Positions 23,551 to 34,479 are shown, counted from the first letter of the stretch. The stretch: 64,000 nucleotides of DNA from Isoetes taiwanensis (GCA_021234155.1 JAJEKV010000548.1:64001-128000); one strand, 5' to 3'. Numbers and translations are program-made. The notes: generated by a model from the sequence alone, not told the origin.

Positions 23551-23858
23551 ACCTCGGGTTTTCTTTTGCTATATTATTTATTATTGGCTACAAAATCTTT
23601 TGCCATATTAAGCATCTTTGAAAGAAATTAATAAAATAAAAAATTTATTTTTACGTATTTTTGATGTTTTCGACTTCCTGGTTATATTCACGGTGTATTA
23701 GTGTATGCGGAATTACGCCCATTTTCAAGTGCTCTTTCCTACAAATGCGAGATTATCATTTTAAAGGGCCCCAAAATGCATGATATAATATTTTGTTCCA
23801 CTTAAAATCCCAAGCTTCTTTTGAAAATGAACATTTTTCCAATCTTGGTGTTTTTTTT

Positions 23859-23885
23859 AAGAAAGAAAGAAAGAAAGAAAGAAAA
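23859..23885. repeat. GAAA microsatellite
   Basis: About six GAAA units lie 70 bases inside the right end of the outer element. The inner copy lacks it at the equivalent place, so it is a private expansion. Confidence 0.85.
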
Positions 23886-23932
23886 ATTTAACGTCCACGG
23901 AACCCAATCGGGTTAAAGGGAATCTTTAAGCA

Positions 23933-23950
23933 GGAGTGATGCAACACTCC
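23933..23950. repeat. Subterminal hairpin of the outer element
   Basis: GGAGTGATGCAACACTCC (the reverse complement gives GGAGTGTTGCATCACTCC) lies two bases inside the terminal TTTAA. The sequence is identical to the inner copy's hairpin although surrounding sequence has diverged. Confidence 0.75.
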
Positions 23951-23952
23951 GT

Positions 23953-23956
23953 TTAA
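23953..23956. repeat. Target-site duplication TTAA, right side of outer element
   Basis: Partner of the TTAA at 7339-7342. LINE sequence resumes at 23957. Confidence 0.85.
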
Positions 23957-24821
23957 TTCCCCAATCTGTTATATATCTAGTGCATCTAGAAAGGCAAGGG
24001 TAGCAGCTGCTTTACAGGTATTGTCCGAAGGGAGTAAGGATGAGTTGTCCGCAATCTTGGACACATTGAAAGCTCAACCAGGATTTCGACTTCAATAACA
24101 ATTGCCTCCGGATGATATATTTTACCGGTCGTTTGTCGGGATGTAGTTGCGATACGGTATTCTGTAATTGGGGTGGACCATCAAGCTCATATTAAGTGTC
24201 TTTGAGAACCTATCTCATAATGCGGAGTCCTTGGGCTATTTGGATTTTCACGGGTAAAGTATTTGGTTATCTCGACTTTTTAGACGCCTTTAGCTTCCTC
24301 CTTTTCAGTCCATCAAGTTGTTGGCGAAAAACTTTGTTCTTATTATGTTTGAAAGTAGTGATGCAGTGGACTCTTTGGTATCAAGAGGGATTGATCCACT
24401 TGGTGGGGAGTATATGATGTATCAGTATTACTCTCCTGGTTTTACACCAGATATGGTTCGCGCATTAAAGATGCCTTGTTGGTTCTCGATACCTAATCTT
24501 CCTCCTGATCTAATGGCCCATCAATTTCTAGTTGCAATTGCTGGCTGGTCTTGGGGTTCATATCTCACATTCCATCATGAGCGGTCCAGGATTTTGTCTC
24601 AATGCCGATTGGACTCGGCTTTACCAGATTGTATAGTGGTGAAAAGTGGGCCTTGGTATAAGAAGTTGGATCTTAAGCTTCTAAATGGTCGAATTAGCGC
24701 GTCTGTTTCGACAAAGGAGGCTTTTGCTAGCTTTAAATCGAGGCACTTTCGTGCATCTCGAGCATCTGTTCAACCTTCTTCTCGGGCTCAAGCTCGTTGT
24801 TACTTCTTCATCTATTCATGA
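23957..24821 (+). pseudogene. LINE ORF1, C-terminal part with DUF4283-like domain
   Basis: The reading frame of the left part resumes (NSPICYISSASRKARVAAAL..) and, after frameshifts near 24110-24320, gives a long clean stretch with FVLIMFESSDAVDSLVSRG, YQYYSPGF, MPCWFSIPNLPPDLMA and ALPDCIVV. This is the pattern of the plant DUF4283 domain (..F.L..F....AV..L..G...., W.P.F....., .VWVRLPNLP..), found in ORF1 of plant L1-type LINEs. It is followed by serine/arginine-rich sequence and a stop. I could not see a zinc knuckle or a reverse transcriptase downstream, so the element is truncated or further decayed. Confidence 0.65.
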
Positions 24822-27557
24822 TCAACCTTTACGGTTGTGTTGCAATCCTCATCCATGAAAGATGCTCTAATTCCAGTTCCGACAGTGTCGTCTTTAGCGC
24901 CATCATCTGTACCAGTAGTTCATTCTTCTCTCCATGTTGATGCTTCTTCCTCTCATGTCTGAGGTTGTTATGGCTGATGGTCCTAATCTTACGTGCTTAA
25001 AAAGAGTCATGGCGGCGAGGTCAATTGGAAGAAGGCGACAAAGAAAAGTCTCTGTTATGTCATCTCACAAGGCTATCCCGCCTCGTTCTTGTCTGTCTTG
25101 CTAGATTGGGAGCTAGAAAGATGAAATGCTTTTATAGAAAGATGATTTAGAACCCATTTATAAGATAGAAACAATCTAAAATCTAGATGAGAATAACATT
25201 CAGGATTATAGACACCTCAGCATATCCAATAAAGCTCAAGGTTTCCTGAGTGGGAGATATTTAAGAGGAGAAAATAGGAAAAGCTATTGATGCCCCTTTG
25301 CCCATTAGATAATCATGCTCGGATTATCAAAGAATGTTGATGAAAAATACCTGAATATCAGAGCTACCAACTAAGCAAATTCATTAAAGCTTGGGATTCT
25401 AGTGCATATAGAATTTATAGATGTGGCAACAATAATAGATGGTCTGTTCTTGAAGAACTGATGGAAGGCAAATAAAATCATGCTTCTAGCTGTGGATATT
25501 ATCCCAGAAGTAATACTTCGACAATAGTTTATTTGCAAAGGTAATGGACTACGAAACTTAATTAAAACTTTACCCGGCAAAGCGCCCTTTACAATTTGAA
25601 GGTCCCCAAAAACTCTCAGGTGGGACGGACCGAAGATATTGCGAGAAGGAGCTGACTCCCTCGGCTCATGTCTTTATTTGGATAATGCCGCTTCAAAAAA
25701 AAAAAAATCTTGGCATTCTTGAGCTTCTAAATCTAGCACAAATAATTTGTTGGTTGAAGCTGCTGCGCGCATGCTCCGCATTTTGAATGGATAAATGATG
25801 GAGAGCCGGGTAGAGAATCCTTTCGGATACATAGCCTAAGCGCTCATTCTTCATAGCCTAATGCTTATTTATAGCGGATCTAATTTGGAATTCCACTGTA
25901 GCATATGATGTATACCTACAAAAATCCTTGTGATTGAGCGGTATGTGTTGGATTCGAGGTATCGAGGCATATCTGGCGGCATTTGGTTTTGTCATGCAAA
26001 GCGGCGTTAAATTACAAGACTTCTATTTTGCTAATGATATTCAAAGTAAGCTTAGTGGAATTGAACCACTCATACATGCCAAACATAACCTATCGTCAAC
26101 AATCATGTGCACCTAGAATGCTTATTTAAAACTGGGTGAATCACTTGCAACAAAATAAAAAAGGAAAATTTCCATTAAGCACATACATATCAATTAAAAT
26201 ACATACATGCCAAAAGCGACTTTCAAACATGTACATTGTTACCAAGAGGCCCTTTTTTGCACTTGTAAACACAAAACAGAGATGACAACTTTATTAGGGA
26301 TTGTTTCCAGGAGCTTGAAGGCCTAAACAATGCACCTTAAATGCATCGCCTATCTACCTCTCTCGGACACTTTGGTATTGCAAGATCTATACATTGGAAT
26401 CATTTGAGAACATTGCAGGGAATGCGGCTCCTTAGATTATCGTAAAACAAAGATCATTCCCACAATTAGAACATAGATTTGAGGAATGGACAATGCTGCA
26501 ATAACAATGAATTGACAAAACAAAAGGATAGTTTAGCTTTCCACTGAACTTGCACAAATAGCAAACAACATCGGTCCTTTCTTAAACATCCAAATAACAA
26601 ATATTTCATAAATTTGGTGAAAGATAATGAGGAATATGAGATATATTGCTTGGAGAGAAACCGAGATGAATTTCTTTACATTTGGTGAGCTCTTATAATC
26701 GGCGGTGCACGAGCAAGTAGCAAACATAAGTAATAGATGTTAGAGGCAAAGATCAGCTCATTCCACATATTTCTACCACGGATCTACATGCCATCTGTGC
26801 ACATTTTTCCACCACAGATCTATAGATTACATAATAAAAGTGAAAGCCATCGATCCACATATTTCTACCCACAGATTAGCGGCTCTGTTACAAAATCCCC
26901 TGCAAAAAAAATAGAAAGGTCAAGCAAAAAAATTGGAAAGAGCAAAAAGCCTGGAAGATTCAAGGTCCTTTAAATCAACGGATGAGGAAAGAAATGGCGA
27001 TCGAAGCGTCGGTGTATTTCCTAAGCAGATTAGGCTAACCTAATGGGAAGCCATGGAGTAAGGGTCCTACACTAATAGCAAAGAGGCAATCGAAAGGCTT
27101 GCAAAAATGCAATGGCGAGCCTATTACGTGGCCAAGCAAAGCAAAAATCTTCAATTGGGTTGTACGCTCCAACAATTCCTCACGGAGATTTTGAAGCATT
27201 CTTCCGCAATTTGCCACTTGTCGATTTAGCTCATCCCTCGGTATTTTGCAAAGGTAAAAAAATAATGGTAGGCGAGAAGAGCTTGATGTAGCTTGGGTCG
27301 GGAGATGGACGGAACAACGACCTGCCGGATGGATCACAAACTTGGGAGGCTTAGTATCATCTTGCGGATGCACAGTGGCGTAAAAGCTAAAACTGACCTG
27401 ATTCTTTGTCGTCATTATTTTGTTCAACACTAAATGGTAATCCCTATTTTGCAACCTTCCCATTAACAAAGGCCCCATTAGAAAAACTTGCCTTGAGCTT
27501 CAAATCACAAGCCCTGTGGCCGATGAATTGCGGCCAGAGCTTGGCTAAGGCGACGGG
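24822..27557. other. Region without a recognised gene
   Basis: 24822-25110 may be the decayed end of LINE ORF1. An A run at 25694-25707 could be a retroelement tail. A 147-codon minus-strand frame at 27035-27478 contains a coiled-coil-like ELNRQVANCGRMLQNLREELL but matches no family I know. Around 26755-26880 a short unit near CACATATTTCTACCAC recurs three times with changes. Confidence 0.3.
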
Positions 27558-28062
27558 ATGTCCAATAGAGGATGTTGCGTAAGCAGCACAGAGAATATGG
27601 TGAACCTAGTCAGTAATAATGTTGTGGTTGGTAAGGATCGTTGGCTGTATAGAACTTCCATCCATGGGAAGAATGTTGATGCATTCAACGTAGTAGTGCA
27701 AGTTTACCGAGGCTGTAGTGTCTACCCACATCCTTCCGATTGCATGTGCGGGCGCAGACAACATTGCAGAGGCTGTGGGCACGTTTATCGAATGGTCTCG
27801 GCAGGATATAAGATATCATGCCACTGATCTACCTCCTTCATCACTGAGCTCAAATATAGAATCTGTAGAGGCAGTATTAGATGCAGATGAAGAAATCAAT
27901 TTTACAATGGATCTAGCTACTCGGTTTCCTTGCAGGATAGCATCAGATGATGATGAACCACTACCTAGTTTCTCAAGAACTGATCTCTTGGACAAGCATT
28001 GCCACATTCTTCATTCATGTGGACGAAGTAAATATCACGGAGGCCATAATTGTCTTCAGTGA
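27558..28062 (+). pseudogene. DUF8039-like transposon fragment
   Basis: Two adjacent frames, joined by a frameshift near 27710, give VGKDRWLYRTSIHGKNVDAFNVVVQVY followed by CAGADNIAEAVGTFIEWSRQDI. The pattern of a conserved ..AVGTF(I/V).W.R.. end after a strand-rich stretch is that of the DUF8039 domain found in many plant transposon-derived ORFs. The downstream acidic and serine-rich stretch (SIESVEAVLDADEE-like) is unremarkable. It may belong to the same element as the DUF7869-type gene that follows. The domain call is tentative. Confidence 0.35.
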
Positions 28063-30966
28063 TCCCGGGATCTTTGTGTGATGAATTTTTAGGAAACTCA
28101 AAGGTGGGCCTTTGTGTGGGAAAGGTGCTTCCTGAACTAATTACAGAGGATCTCAAATGTCATGCTTGTGCAGAAAGGCCAGCAGGAAGTGCACTTGTAC
28201 AATGGGAAAATAGCAATGTGATGCTGCAGGATAGAAGGACTATCTCACAACATCTGCAAGCTCGAGAAGCTAAAGATAATGAGGATATAGAGCTAGAATC
28301 ATTTGAGGACAACATTCAGGCTCAATTCAAGCGAAAAAGGAAATATACTCACACATATAGGATTCCAAGAGAGCCGAAAGGAAAGAGCAAAGAGGAAAGG
28401 CTATGCTCCACAAGTTTCATCAACAAGTTTATGAAGACAAACTGCTGCAAAAATACTTGCAACAAGAAACTCACCACGGATCAAGTACGTGCATTAAGAA
28501 AAGAATTTTATTCTCAACCATACAATGCAAGGGTTACATATTTTTTTGACGTGTTGAGTGTGGCTTACACAGGATAAGGAGAGGATAGGATAGTGCTCAA
28601 GGGGCTAGAATTATGTCTGGCTAGGTGGCGCATGGCTTTAGATATCTGTCAGTCAACATTCTACAATTGGAAAAACAGATTTGAAGTAGGTGGAAAGCTA
28701 GCTGAACATTGTAATACGTGCTCCAAGAAGCCCAGATCTGCTACATTGGCCACCGAATATGTGTTAAACAGATTTATTCAGGGTAAAAGCATGTTAGGGT
28801 GTACCACTTTTGGAACCTGCAAAAGTACATACACTAGGTACTTCAGAACTGGGTACTTTCTCATTTTTATTTTCATTAAAACTAGTACAAATATCCAAAA
28901 TAAAAGTCGAGGACGCATTAATATTCAAAGTTAAGATAAAGATAATGCTACCGGAGACCAAAATATATATAAAAGTTCTAGAATGTACCTTTTATTGAGA
29001 TATTTACAGTACCAGTGCAGATCCACGGTACCTTTTAGGTACTTTTTGGTCACTAAATAATACTTTTTAAGGGACACCTAACATGCTTTTACCCTTGAGA
29101 AGAATCTTTGAAAGTATCCCCCATAGGAGCAAAAGAGGTAGAGATGATGTAAGAGAAAATATGCGCAAGCTTCCTTCCATTCTTAATAAGAAGATTATAC
29201 ATAAAGAAGTTGGTGCAGTGGTTGAACTCTTTTTATAGTATATGGAAAAGAGAATTTTCAAATGTTAGCATTGCAAAAAATACAGCCTTCTCTAAATGCA
29301 ACATCTGCGCGTTGTAATTAAGCGAAGCTAGAAAAAACAAAAGATACAAGAGAGGCGAAATCTTGCAATTCAGCGTCGGGCTCATATCTTTGGAGCAACG
29401 TTCTTGCGTGAAGTCGAGTATTGACATTGAGAGCATTGTCCTTGGCCCGGTCTCCAAAAAATCATCTATGTATAATACATAATAAGATGGATCAGGTTAA
29501 GACTTTTAGTGCCTAGGAGTCATCATCTAGCAAAATCTGTATGGAGAGGTGATCGTTTGAAGAGCAGTTTGATAGGAGCTTTGACTCATGGGCATGTTGG
29601 CTGTGCCTATGGTTCACTTTCTAGGATATTGCATAACTTAGAATTGGTACAAGAGGACAAGATAGGTGACTTATGTGGAAGTAAACTTACAGATTGCAAA
29701 TGGATGCAAGCAGTCAAAGACATCAATCCTTTGAAGAACAAACTTGCTTCCATGGCAGAAGTATTGCCAAAGACTTCAACTACAATGAATCCTGAGGTGT
29801 TCAACCCTCTTCCCCGAAATCTCAATTTAAAACTTGATAATGCATCAGGCCAAAATAAAAATAGGTATGTCTTTTCATACTTATCTTATTTGACTTGGCT
29901 TAAGGTCTTTGATGAGATCCAAGTGGGCTTTATGATGATCGGCCACACCCATGATGATATTGATGCTTTATTTGGAAAATTTTCAACCTTGATGAGTTCA
30001 TCGGATGCTTTGACACTACCAGAGCTACTTTACTTGTTCAGCAAGTGCAATGCAATTCCATACTTCATTGATGAAGTCCCAAATTGGAAGGCTTTCGTGA
30101 AGGGATTCATTCCCGATGAGGGCCAACGCCTGGTTGGTCATACTGAACCATTGCTCTTCAAATTTAAGATGGCAGGAGATTGGCCTGTTATGCAATACAA
30201 AATGCGTCCTACACATAAAGAGTGGCTGCCAACAGGAGTTGGAATGTGGAAAGAGGATGAACATGGTCAGCCAATGCTACCAAGTGGTGTGCCACAAAAT
30301 ATCCTACCAGACCAACATTGAAAGATCTTCCAGGTTGAAGGATAGCATCAACAAATACATCTCCTTATGGAAGGACATATGTAAGAATCAAGAAACTAGC
30401 TTGCTCGCAAGGCAATACATGGCAAGTGTTGAGTATTGGAGCCAGCTTCTTATCTCTTTGGAGGATGTTCCTCCAGGACGTCCTCGAAATGATGCATTTT
30501 GGCCACAAACAAGACAAGCTCCTCTAGAACAAGTTGCATTTGTTCCAGAGATCGACGTGTCTGCCTTGGTCACGCGACCTTTACCTTCTTATTGTGGCCC
30601 TTCAAATGGGTGTCCAGTGATGCCTCTTGAAGAGTTTGATCCTCACGTACATGTGACAAAGGGTATGTTTGTTCTAGTCGGACCTGGAGATGACAACACT
30701 GCCACCTAGTTAGGATATGCGGAGGAGAATCTTGTTCTTGATCGAATCTACATATTTTGGCCATATTTATATATCATGGTGGAAGCTTACTAGAGGGACT
30801 ACAAAGACTGCTTAACTAAGCGTTGGCGGCCTAATCCATCCGATCCTTCAAGGTACAAAAATTTAGATGTTATTCATTATGCTTGGGATGCCAATGGCAA
30901 GAGGCTAAAAACTGTCCAAATTCGGAAATATATTGTAGACATGTGGAAAGACATAGCACATTCATC
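28050..30966 (+). pseudogene. Second DUF7869-type gene, divergent lineage
   Basis: Coding pieces on the plus strand: 28050-28577 with RLCSTSFINKFMKTNCCKNTC (the cysteine region of the family) and LRKEFYS; 28593-28780, interrupted by a MITE; about 29240-29500 in shifted frames (NTAFSKCNICAL..); 29509-30321, a clean 270-codon stretch with GALTHGHVGCAYG, LKLDNASGQNKNRYVF and VGFMMIGHTHDDIDALFGKF, then VGHTEPLLFKFKM; and tail pieces to YAWDANGKRLKTVQIRKYI at about 30940. The LDN..QNKN and GHTHDDID signatures place it in the same family as the nested elements' gene, but it lacks their proline repeats and is only distantly similar. No terminal repeats or palindrome arrays were found beside it, so it may belong to a different type of element. 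Confidence 0.75.
28781..29094. mobile_element. MITE inserted in the DUF7869-type gene, 314 bp
   Basis: The ends are inverted repeats: GGGTAAAAGCATGTTAGG at 28781 and its complement ending at 29094. It interrupts the coding frame after NRFIQ. Bases just outside (TTCA on the left, TTGA on the right) would extend the repeat towards a hAT-like CAGGG start, but no clear target-site duplication is visible, so the superfamily is unresolved. There are no coding frames of its own. Confidence 0.75.
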
Positions 30967-31110
30967 TTAATACATGAGATCTTATACTTTTAATACATAT
31001 CTTATTCATCTTAATACATTAGATCTTGTACATTACTAATAACTGCATAATACACTTATATCGTACATTTATTTATTCATCATGGATAATACTCTTATAG
31101 CATACATGAT

Positions 31111-31377
31111 TCATAGATTATAGGCATTGGTGGTATTATCAATCTCATAAGCGTCGCGCCCTGGAACCCAAACAAGATTGATAACAACACGATACTCGTT
31201 GGGGGAATCTCTCTCTCGACCCTCTGCTATACCATTCAGCCAGGGATCAAGGATGATACCTTTTTGCACGTATGCATATAGATCTTTGAAGCTCATAGAG
31301 CAAGTAATGGAGTCGAGATATTCAGCCGGAGGAGGCAATTGCGACCTCTGAAGAACTCTAACAGGACGTCGAGACAT
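31111..31377 (-). CDS. Small ORF of a divergent related pair, 88 residues
   Basis: Starts MSRRPVRVLQ at 31377. An upstream in-frame ATG at 31434 would add 19 residues. The body (DSITCSMSFKDL..., ..GIILDPWLNGI..., VVINLVW...) aligns with the plus-strand ORF at 31577. A TATA-like GGGTATAAGTATAG lies upstream on the minus strand near 31408. I recognise no family and no function can be given. The frame is uninterrupted, unusual here. Confidence 0.5.
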   Translation of the reverse strand: MSRRPVRVLQRSQLPPPAEYLDSITCSMSFKDLYAYVQKGIILDPWLNGIAEGRERDSPNEYRVVINLVWVPGRDAYEIDNTTNAYNL

Positions 31378-31417
31378 TGTCTTATGCCAACAAAGCGAAG
31401 CTATACTTATACCCATA

Positions 31418-31518
31418 AAATTATTGATGTCCACTGCAGCAACATTATTGGGTATATACGAGTATCATACGTAGTAAGTATATCCAATAATTTCTATGTG
31501 TATACCATCAATAATTTT
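31418..31518. repeat. Inverted repeat between the divergent small ORFs
   Basis: AAAATTATTGATG at 31418-31430 pairs perfectly with CATCAATAATTTT near 31506-31518. Inside it, ATTATTGGGTATATAC and GTATATCCAATAAT also pair with one bulge. The repeat is centred near 31467, as are the two ORF starts, so the whole pair looks like one inverted duplication. Confidence 0.7.
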
Positions 31519-31576
31519 GGTGGGTATAAATATACATCAAATTCCCGAGTCCATCAACATTGGCCTCCGTCTAGCT

Positions 31577-31819
31577 ATGGCACATTCTGGTCCTGAATGT
31601 GATTCCATTACTTGCAAGATGAACCATGAGGACCTCTTGCAGTGCCGCGAGCGAGGTATAGCGCTTGAAGACTGGCTGACCACTGTTGCCATCAATCCTG
31701 CCCGCCATTATTCTGATCCCTTCGATGTTATCATCCATCTTATATGGAATAGAGAGCATCATATATTCATGATCGAAAGCATCTCTGGAGCACCTAGTGA
31801 CGATGATTCAGAAGAGTAA
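31577..31819 (+). CDS. Small ORF of a divergent related pair, 80 residues
   Basis: Starts MAHSGPECDSITC at 31577. A TATA-like GGGTATAAATATA lies about 45 bases upstream. The protein shares DSITC.M...DL, GI.L..WL and .V(I/V)I.L.W with the minus-strand partner and ends in an acidic GAPSDDDSEE. Unrecognised. Both ORFs being open while neighbours are broken suggests either recent origin or constraint. Confidence 0.5.
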   Translation: MAHSGPECDSITCKMNHEDLLQCRERGIALEDWLTTVAINPARHYSDPFDVIIHLIWNREHHIFMIESISGAPSDDDSEE

Positions 31820-31938
31820 AGTACTTGTAATCTTGTTGTAATCTGGTTGTGTTAGTATACAACATGTATATACATAACCTTTATAATACACATAACCGTA
31901 CTATAAGTATAGAGATATACATAACCCTCTGAGGTATA

Positions 31939-33620
31939 CTATATAAGAATTATTCCAACTTGTCTTCTATATTCCAAATTTAATGAAACTCTGCTTAATG
32001 ACGTAAACATGTTTACAAGGAGTATGACTGTTTTGCAATCTGTGAGCGTGGTATTTTCGTTCCCAATCATACCACCCAAGAGCATGTATAACAAACTAAC
32101 ACTGAAGATGTGATAACTCTTGTTGCACTTTAGGTAGTTGGCAATATGGTGACCAAAGATATACCACGGGACCAAAAAATGCACCATCTATAACTATTAG
32201 ACTCATACTTAGAGGAGTCCTTTGTATACAATATTTGTTGTATATCTTGATCTATCGACATATGTGGAAGCATCTCCATCCTTCGATAGAATGAATACCT
32301 TTATGCCTTGGATTCCTTGAGCTCTTGAGAGTGCCACGTACAGTTGTCCATGACTGAATACTGGGATTGAAAAATACAAACCAATATTGCAAGTTGATGT
32401 CTTGTCTATGTTTATGGAAACCTTGAATATGTAGTACGCCCACCCTTCAATAAAGTGTGTGCATTTCCCGAGGAAGCAACTGCAAGTGCGATGATACCTT
32501 CTTTCTCGAGCCATTTGCACCCTGAACAAAGAACACCCGTTCTTTTTCCAACATCACGTGCTCGTCGATGACACAATCAAAGATAATGTATTGGCCATTA
32601 TATAGGCGGTTCACATCTTCTTCCACGTCTGCCATGTCTTTTTGAAACACCTCATTCCGAAATATTATTATGGATCTATTGCATGCTCAAGAAAAATGAA
32701 TTCAAAGACTCTCAAAGATCGTCCGATAAAGTTCATATGGTCTTCAATGTCTAGAAGTGTTATGTCAAAAAACCGATCATACACTTGCCCATTTTGATCC
32801 TCTGCAACCCTTTGTGCCTCATGCAAGAAGTCATCGACCATAGAAAGCTCGACTTCTTCCCACAGTTGTAGTGAATTCGATAGTTCACAATTTAAAGGGA
32901 TCATGGTGAACATGTGCGGCATTTGTGGTGGCATGCCCTACGCTGCTGCTTCCTGAAGAGACTCGAGTAATTCTGTGTCACCTTGAAGCAACCCACAATG
33001 AATGCAAGCTTCTTTATATGTTGCACACAACTCCCCATCAAAAGAGCATAGATCTTCAACATATGTCCAATAGTGTGAAACTTCTGATTGGTGGATCTAA
33101 CCATCTATGTCCTACTAGGTTTATCATAGATAAACTTTTTTGGAAATCCTGTTAGAGCAATTGAGTAGCCTCTCTATTTCCAGATGCATTCCTCTCGATA
33201 AAAGCTGTCAATGTTGTTCCGTTATTCTTGCTTCTTATAGTGTCCATGCTCATACCTTCTCGATAGTATATATCTTGTTGCATTGGGGGTTGTATTGGGG
33301 GATGCACAACCAACCTAGTGACATGAGGAAACCATTGTTGTATATTATATGAGAGGATTCTCCATGATGCCTCAGAAGCTGAGAAATAGCGTGCATTCAA
33401 GAATTACTCAACCTCATCATGGTTTATGGCAGATGCCTTGCTAGTACATAAACCATCATTCGCTGCTTCTAAGTTTACATTCATCAATCTGGCCCTTTTG
33501 TAGATATACTCATACAGATATTTAACGACCTTTACAGCAGCACATACCTCAACATTGATATGGCACTTGAAGTACGATGTGAGCCACGAATTATATGGCA
33601 TGACCTATCTATATCCTCTT
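31939..33620 (-). pseudogene. Helitron Rep/helicase remnant (PIF1-like helicase part)
   Basis: On the minus strand, from right to left: CHINVEVCAAVKVVKYLYEYIYK (33560-33490), then ARYFSASEASWRILSYNI and VTRLVVHPP (33395-33300), sequences characteristic of the segment between the Rep and helicase domains of plant Helitrons. After a long broken stretch with only weak similarity, the last helicase motif is clear at about 32370-32300 (IPVFSHGQLYVALSRAQGIQGIKVFI), the usual PIF1-type motif VI, followed by a stop at 32209. Most of the middle of the helicase, including the Walker A motif, is missing or unreadable, so this is a decayed copy. The Helitron 3' end would lie left of 31939, but I could not identify the CTRR terminus and hairpin. 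Confidence 0.75.
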
Positions 33621-34479
33621 TTCCACATTTTGGCCATCATCCCTTCTTCGGTACTATGGATATCCATCAACAACTGTCATCTTTTCTAAAAATACACGTG
33701 AGTACGTTTTGTACACTTATTATCCTGCATGCACGGACTGTTCGGATATCCAGTATCACATGGACACATGTTCGGGTATTAAGTAAGTAGATACATGTTT
33801 AGAAAAGTGCCTTAGAACAAATATGATGTACCCTTTTTCTTCTTGCTTTTGCATATACTGGGCAATCGTCACTTGATCCACAGAGGGCTATAATAATGCT
33901 TAGGCATTTCTTCGCCATAGCATAAATTGCAGTCGGTAGAGTAGGACAATGAAACAATTGTAGATTGTCGAAGTTATCTTTATGCCATTGCATAGATTTG
34001 AAATAAAATTTGCAAATTCATTAGAACCAAGCAAAATCTAGTTTCAAACTTAATAAGCAGAAGCCTACCACGACAACATTTTCTTTGGTGTATCTTTTGT
34101 TTCTTCTTTCATATCACATCATTTACCTTTACCTTCACCTTTCCACGCAAACCCCAAAAACACCAAGTTTACTGTGGTGCTTTAATATATAGATTGGGGA
34201 CATTTAATGGATATACCATATGTATAAAAGTAGGTACCATAAACCAAGGACCATGCAAAATAGTTGAAAGTGTAATTTATTTTCAACCTTTGGCAGTGGT
34301 TATTATTACATTGTAGCATATTAGTACACCTAAATAATAGAGGTGTAGCAAGTAGGAAAATTCTATGTAATAGAGCATATTACTACAAGCATAAGCCCCC
34401 AACTATATCTCAAAGTAATTCTTGAGACCATTCTTCCCCAATGGAGTAGAGGGAAGATTGTTGATTTATGGGATATGAC
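33621..34479. other. Spacer without a recognised gene
   Basis: AT-rich sequence between the Helitron remnant and the kinase pseudogene. A 64-codon minus frame at 33799-33993 is not recognised and may be Helitron-derived. Confidence 0.3.

Larger units (their letters stand above)
7343..23952 (+). mobile_element. Outer TTAA-flanked DUF7869/methyltransferase transposon (split by the inner copy)
   Basis: The outer copy consists of 7343-13213 plus 21422-23952 (about 8.4 kb), interrupted by the inner copy. Its left end starts ACGGGAG and its right end finishes CTCCGT, both against TTAA. It carries a DUF7869-type gene on the minus strand (7768-10867) and a ParB-like/methyltransferase gene on the plus strand (11833-13213, continued 21422-23550), with palindrome arrays at 11266-11583 and 21832-22048. 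The segment order P, Q, P-inverted, Q-inverted seen across 7.3-24 kb is what insertion of one element into an inverted relative produces. TTAA targeting is known for piggyBac and Sola3 families, but the coding content here is different. The two copies differ at many sites, so this is not a recent duplication. Confidence 0.85.

Noticed and set aside
7343-23952. One giant palindrome or chimeric inverted misassembly
   Set aside because: The two halves differ at many positions, have TTAA at each element end, and restore a LINE frame when removed. Nested insertion explains the order better.
7343-23952. Assignment to KDZ, Polinton/Maverick or Crypton elements
   Set aside because: TTAA target and DUF7869 core do not fit KDZ (8-10 bp duplications) or Polintons (6 bp, PolB, integrase). 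No tyrosine recombinase seen.
31939-33620. Helitron helicase and the DUF7869-type gene as parts of one element
   Set aside because: No shared ends found. Adjacency alone is weak in TE-rich DNA.
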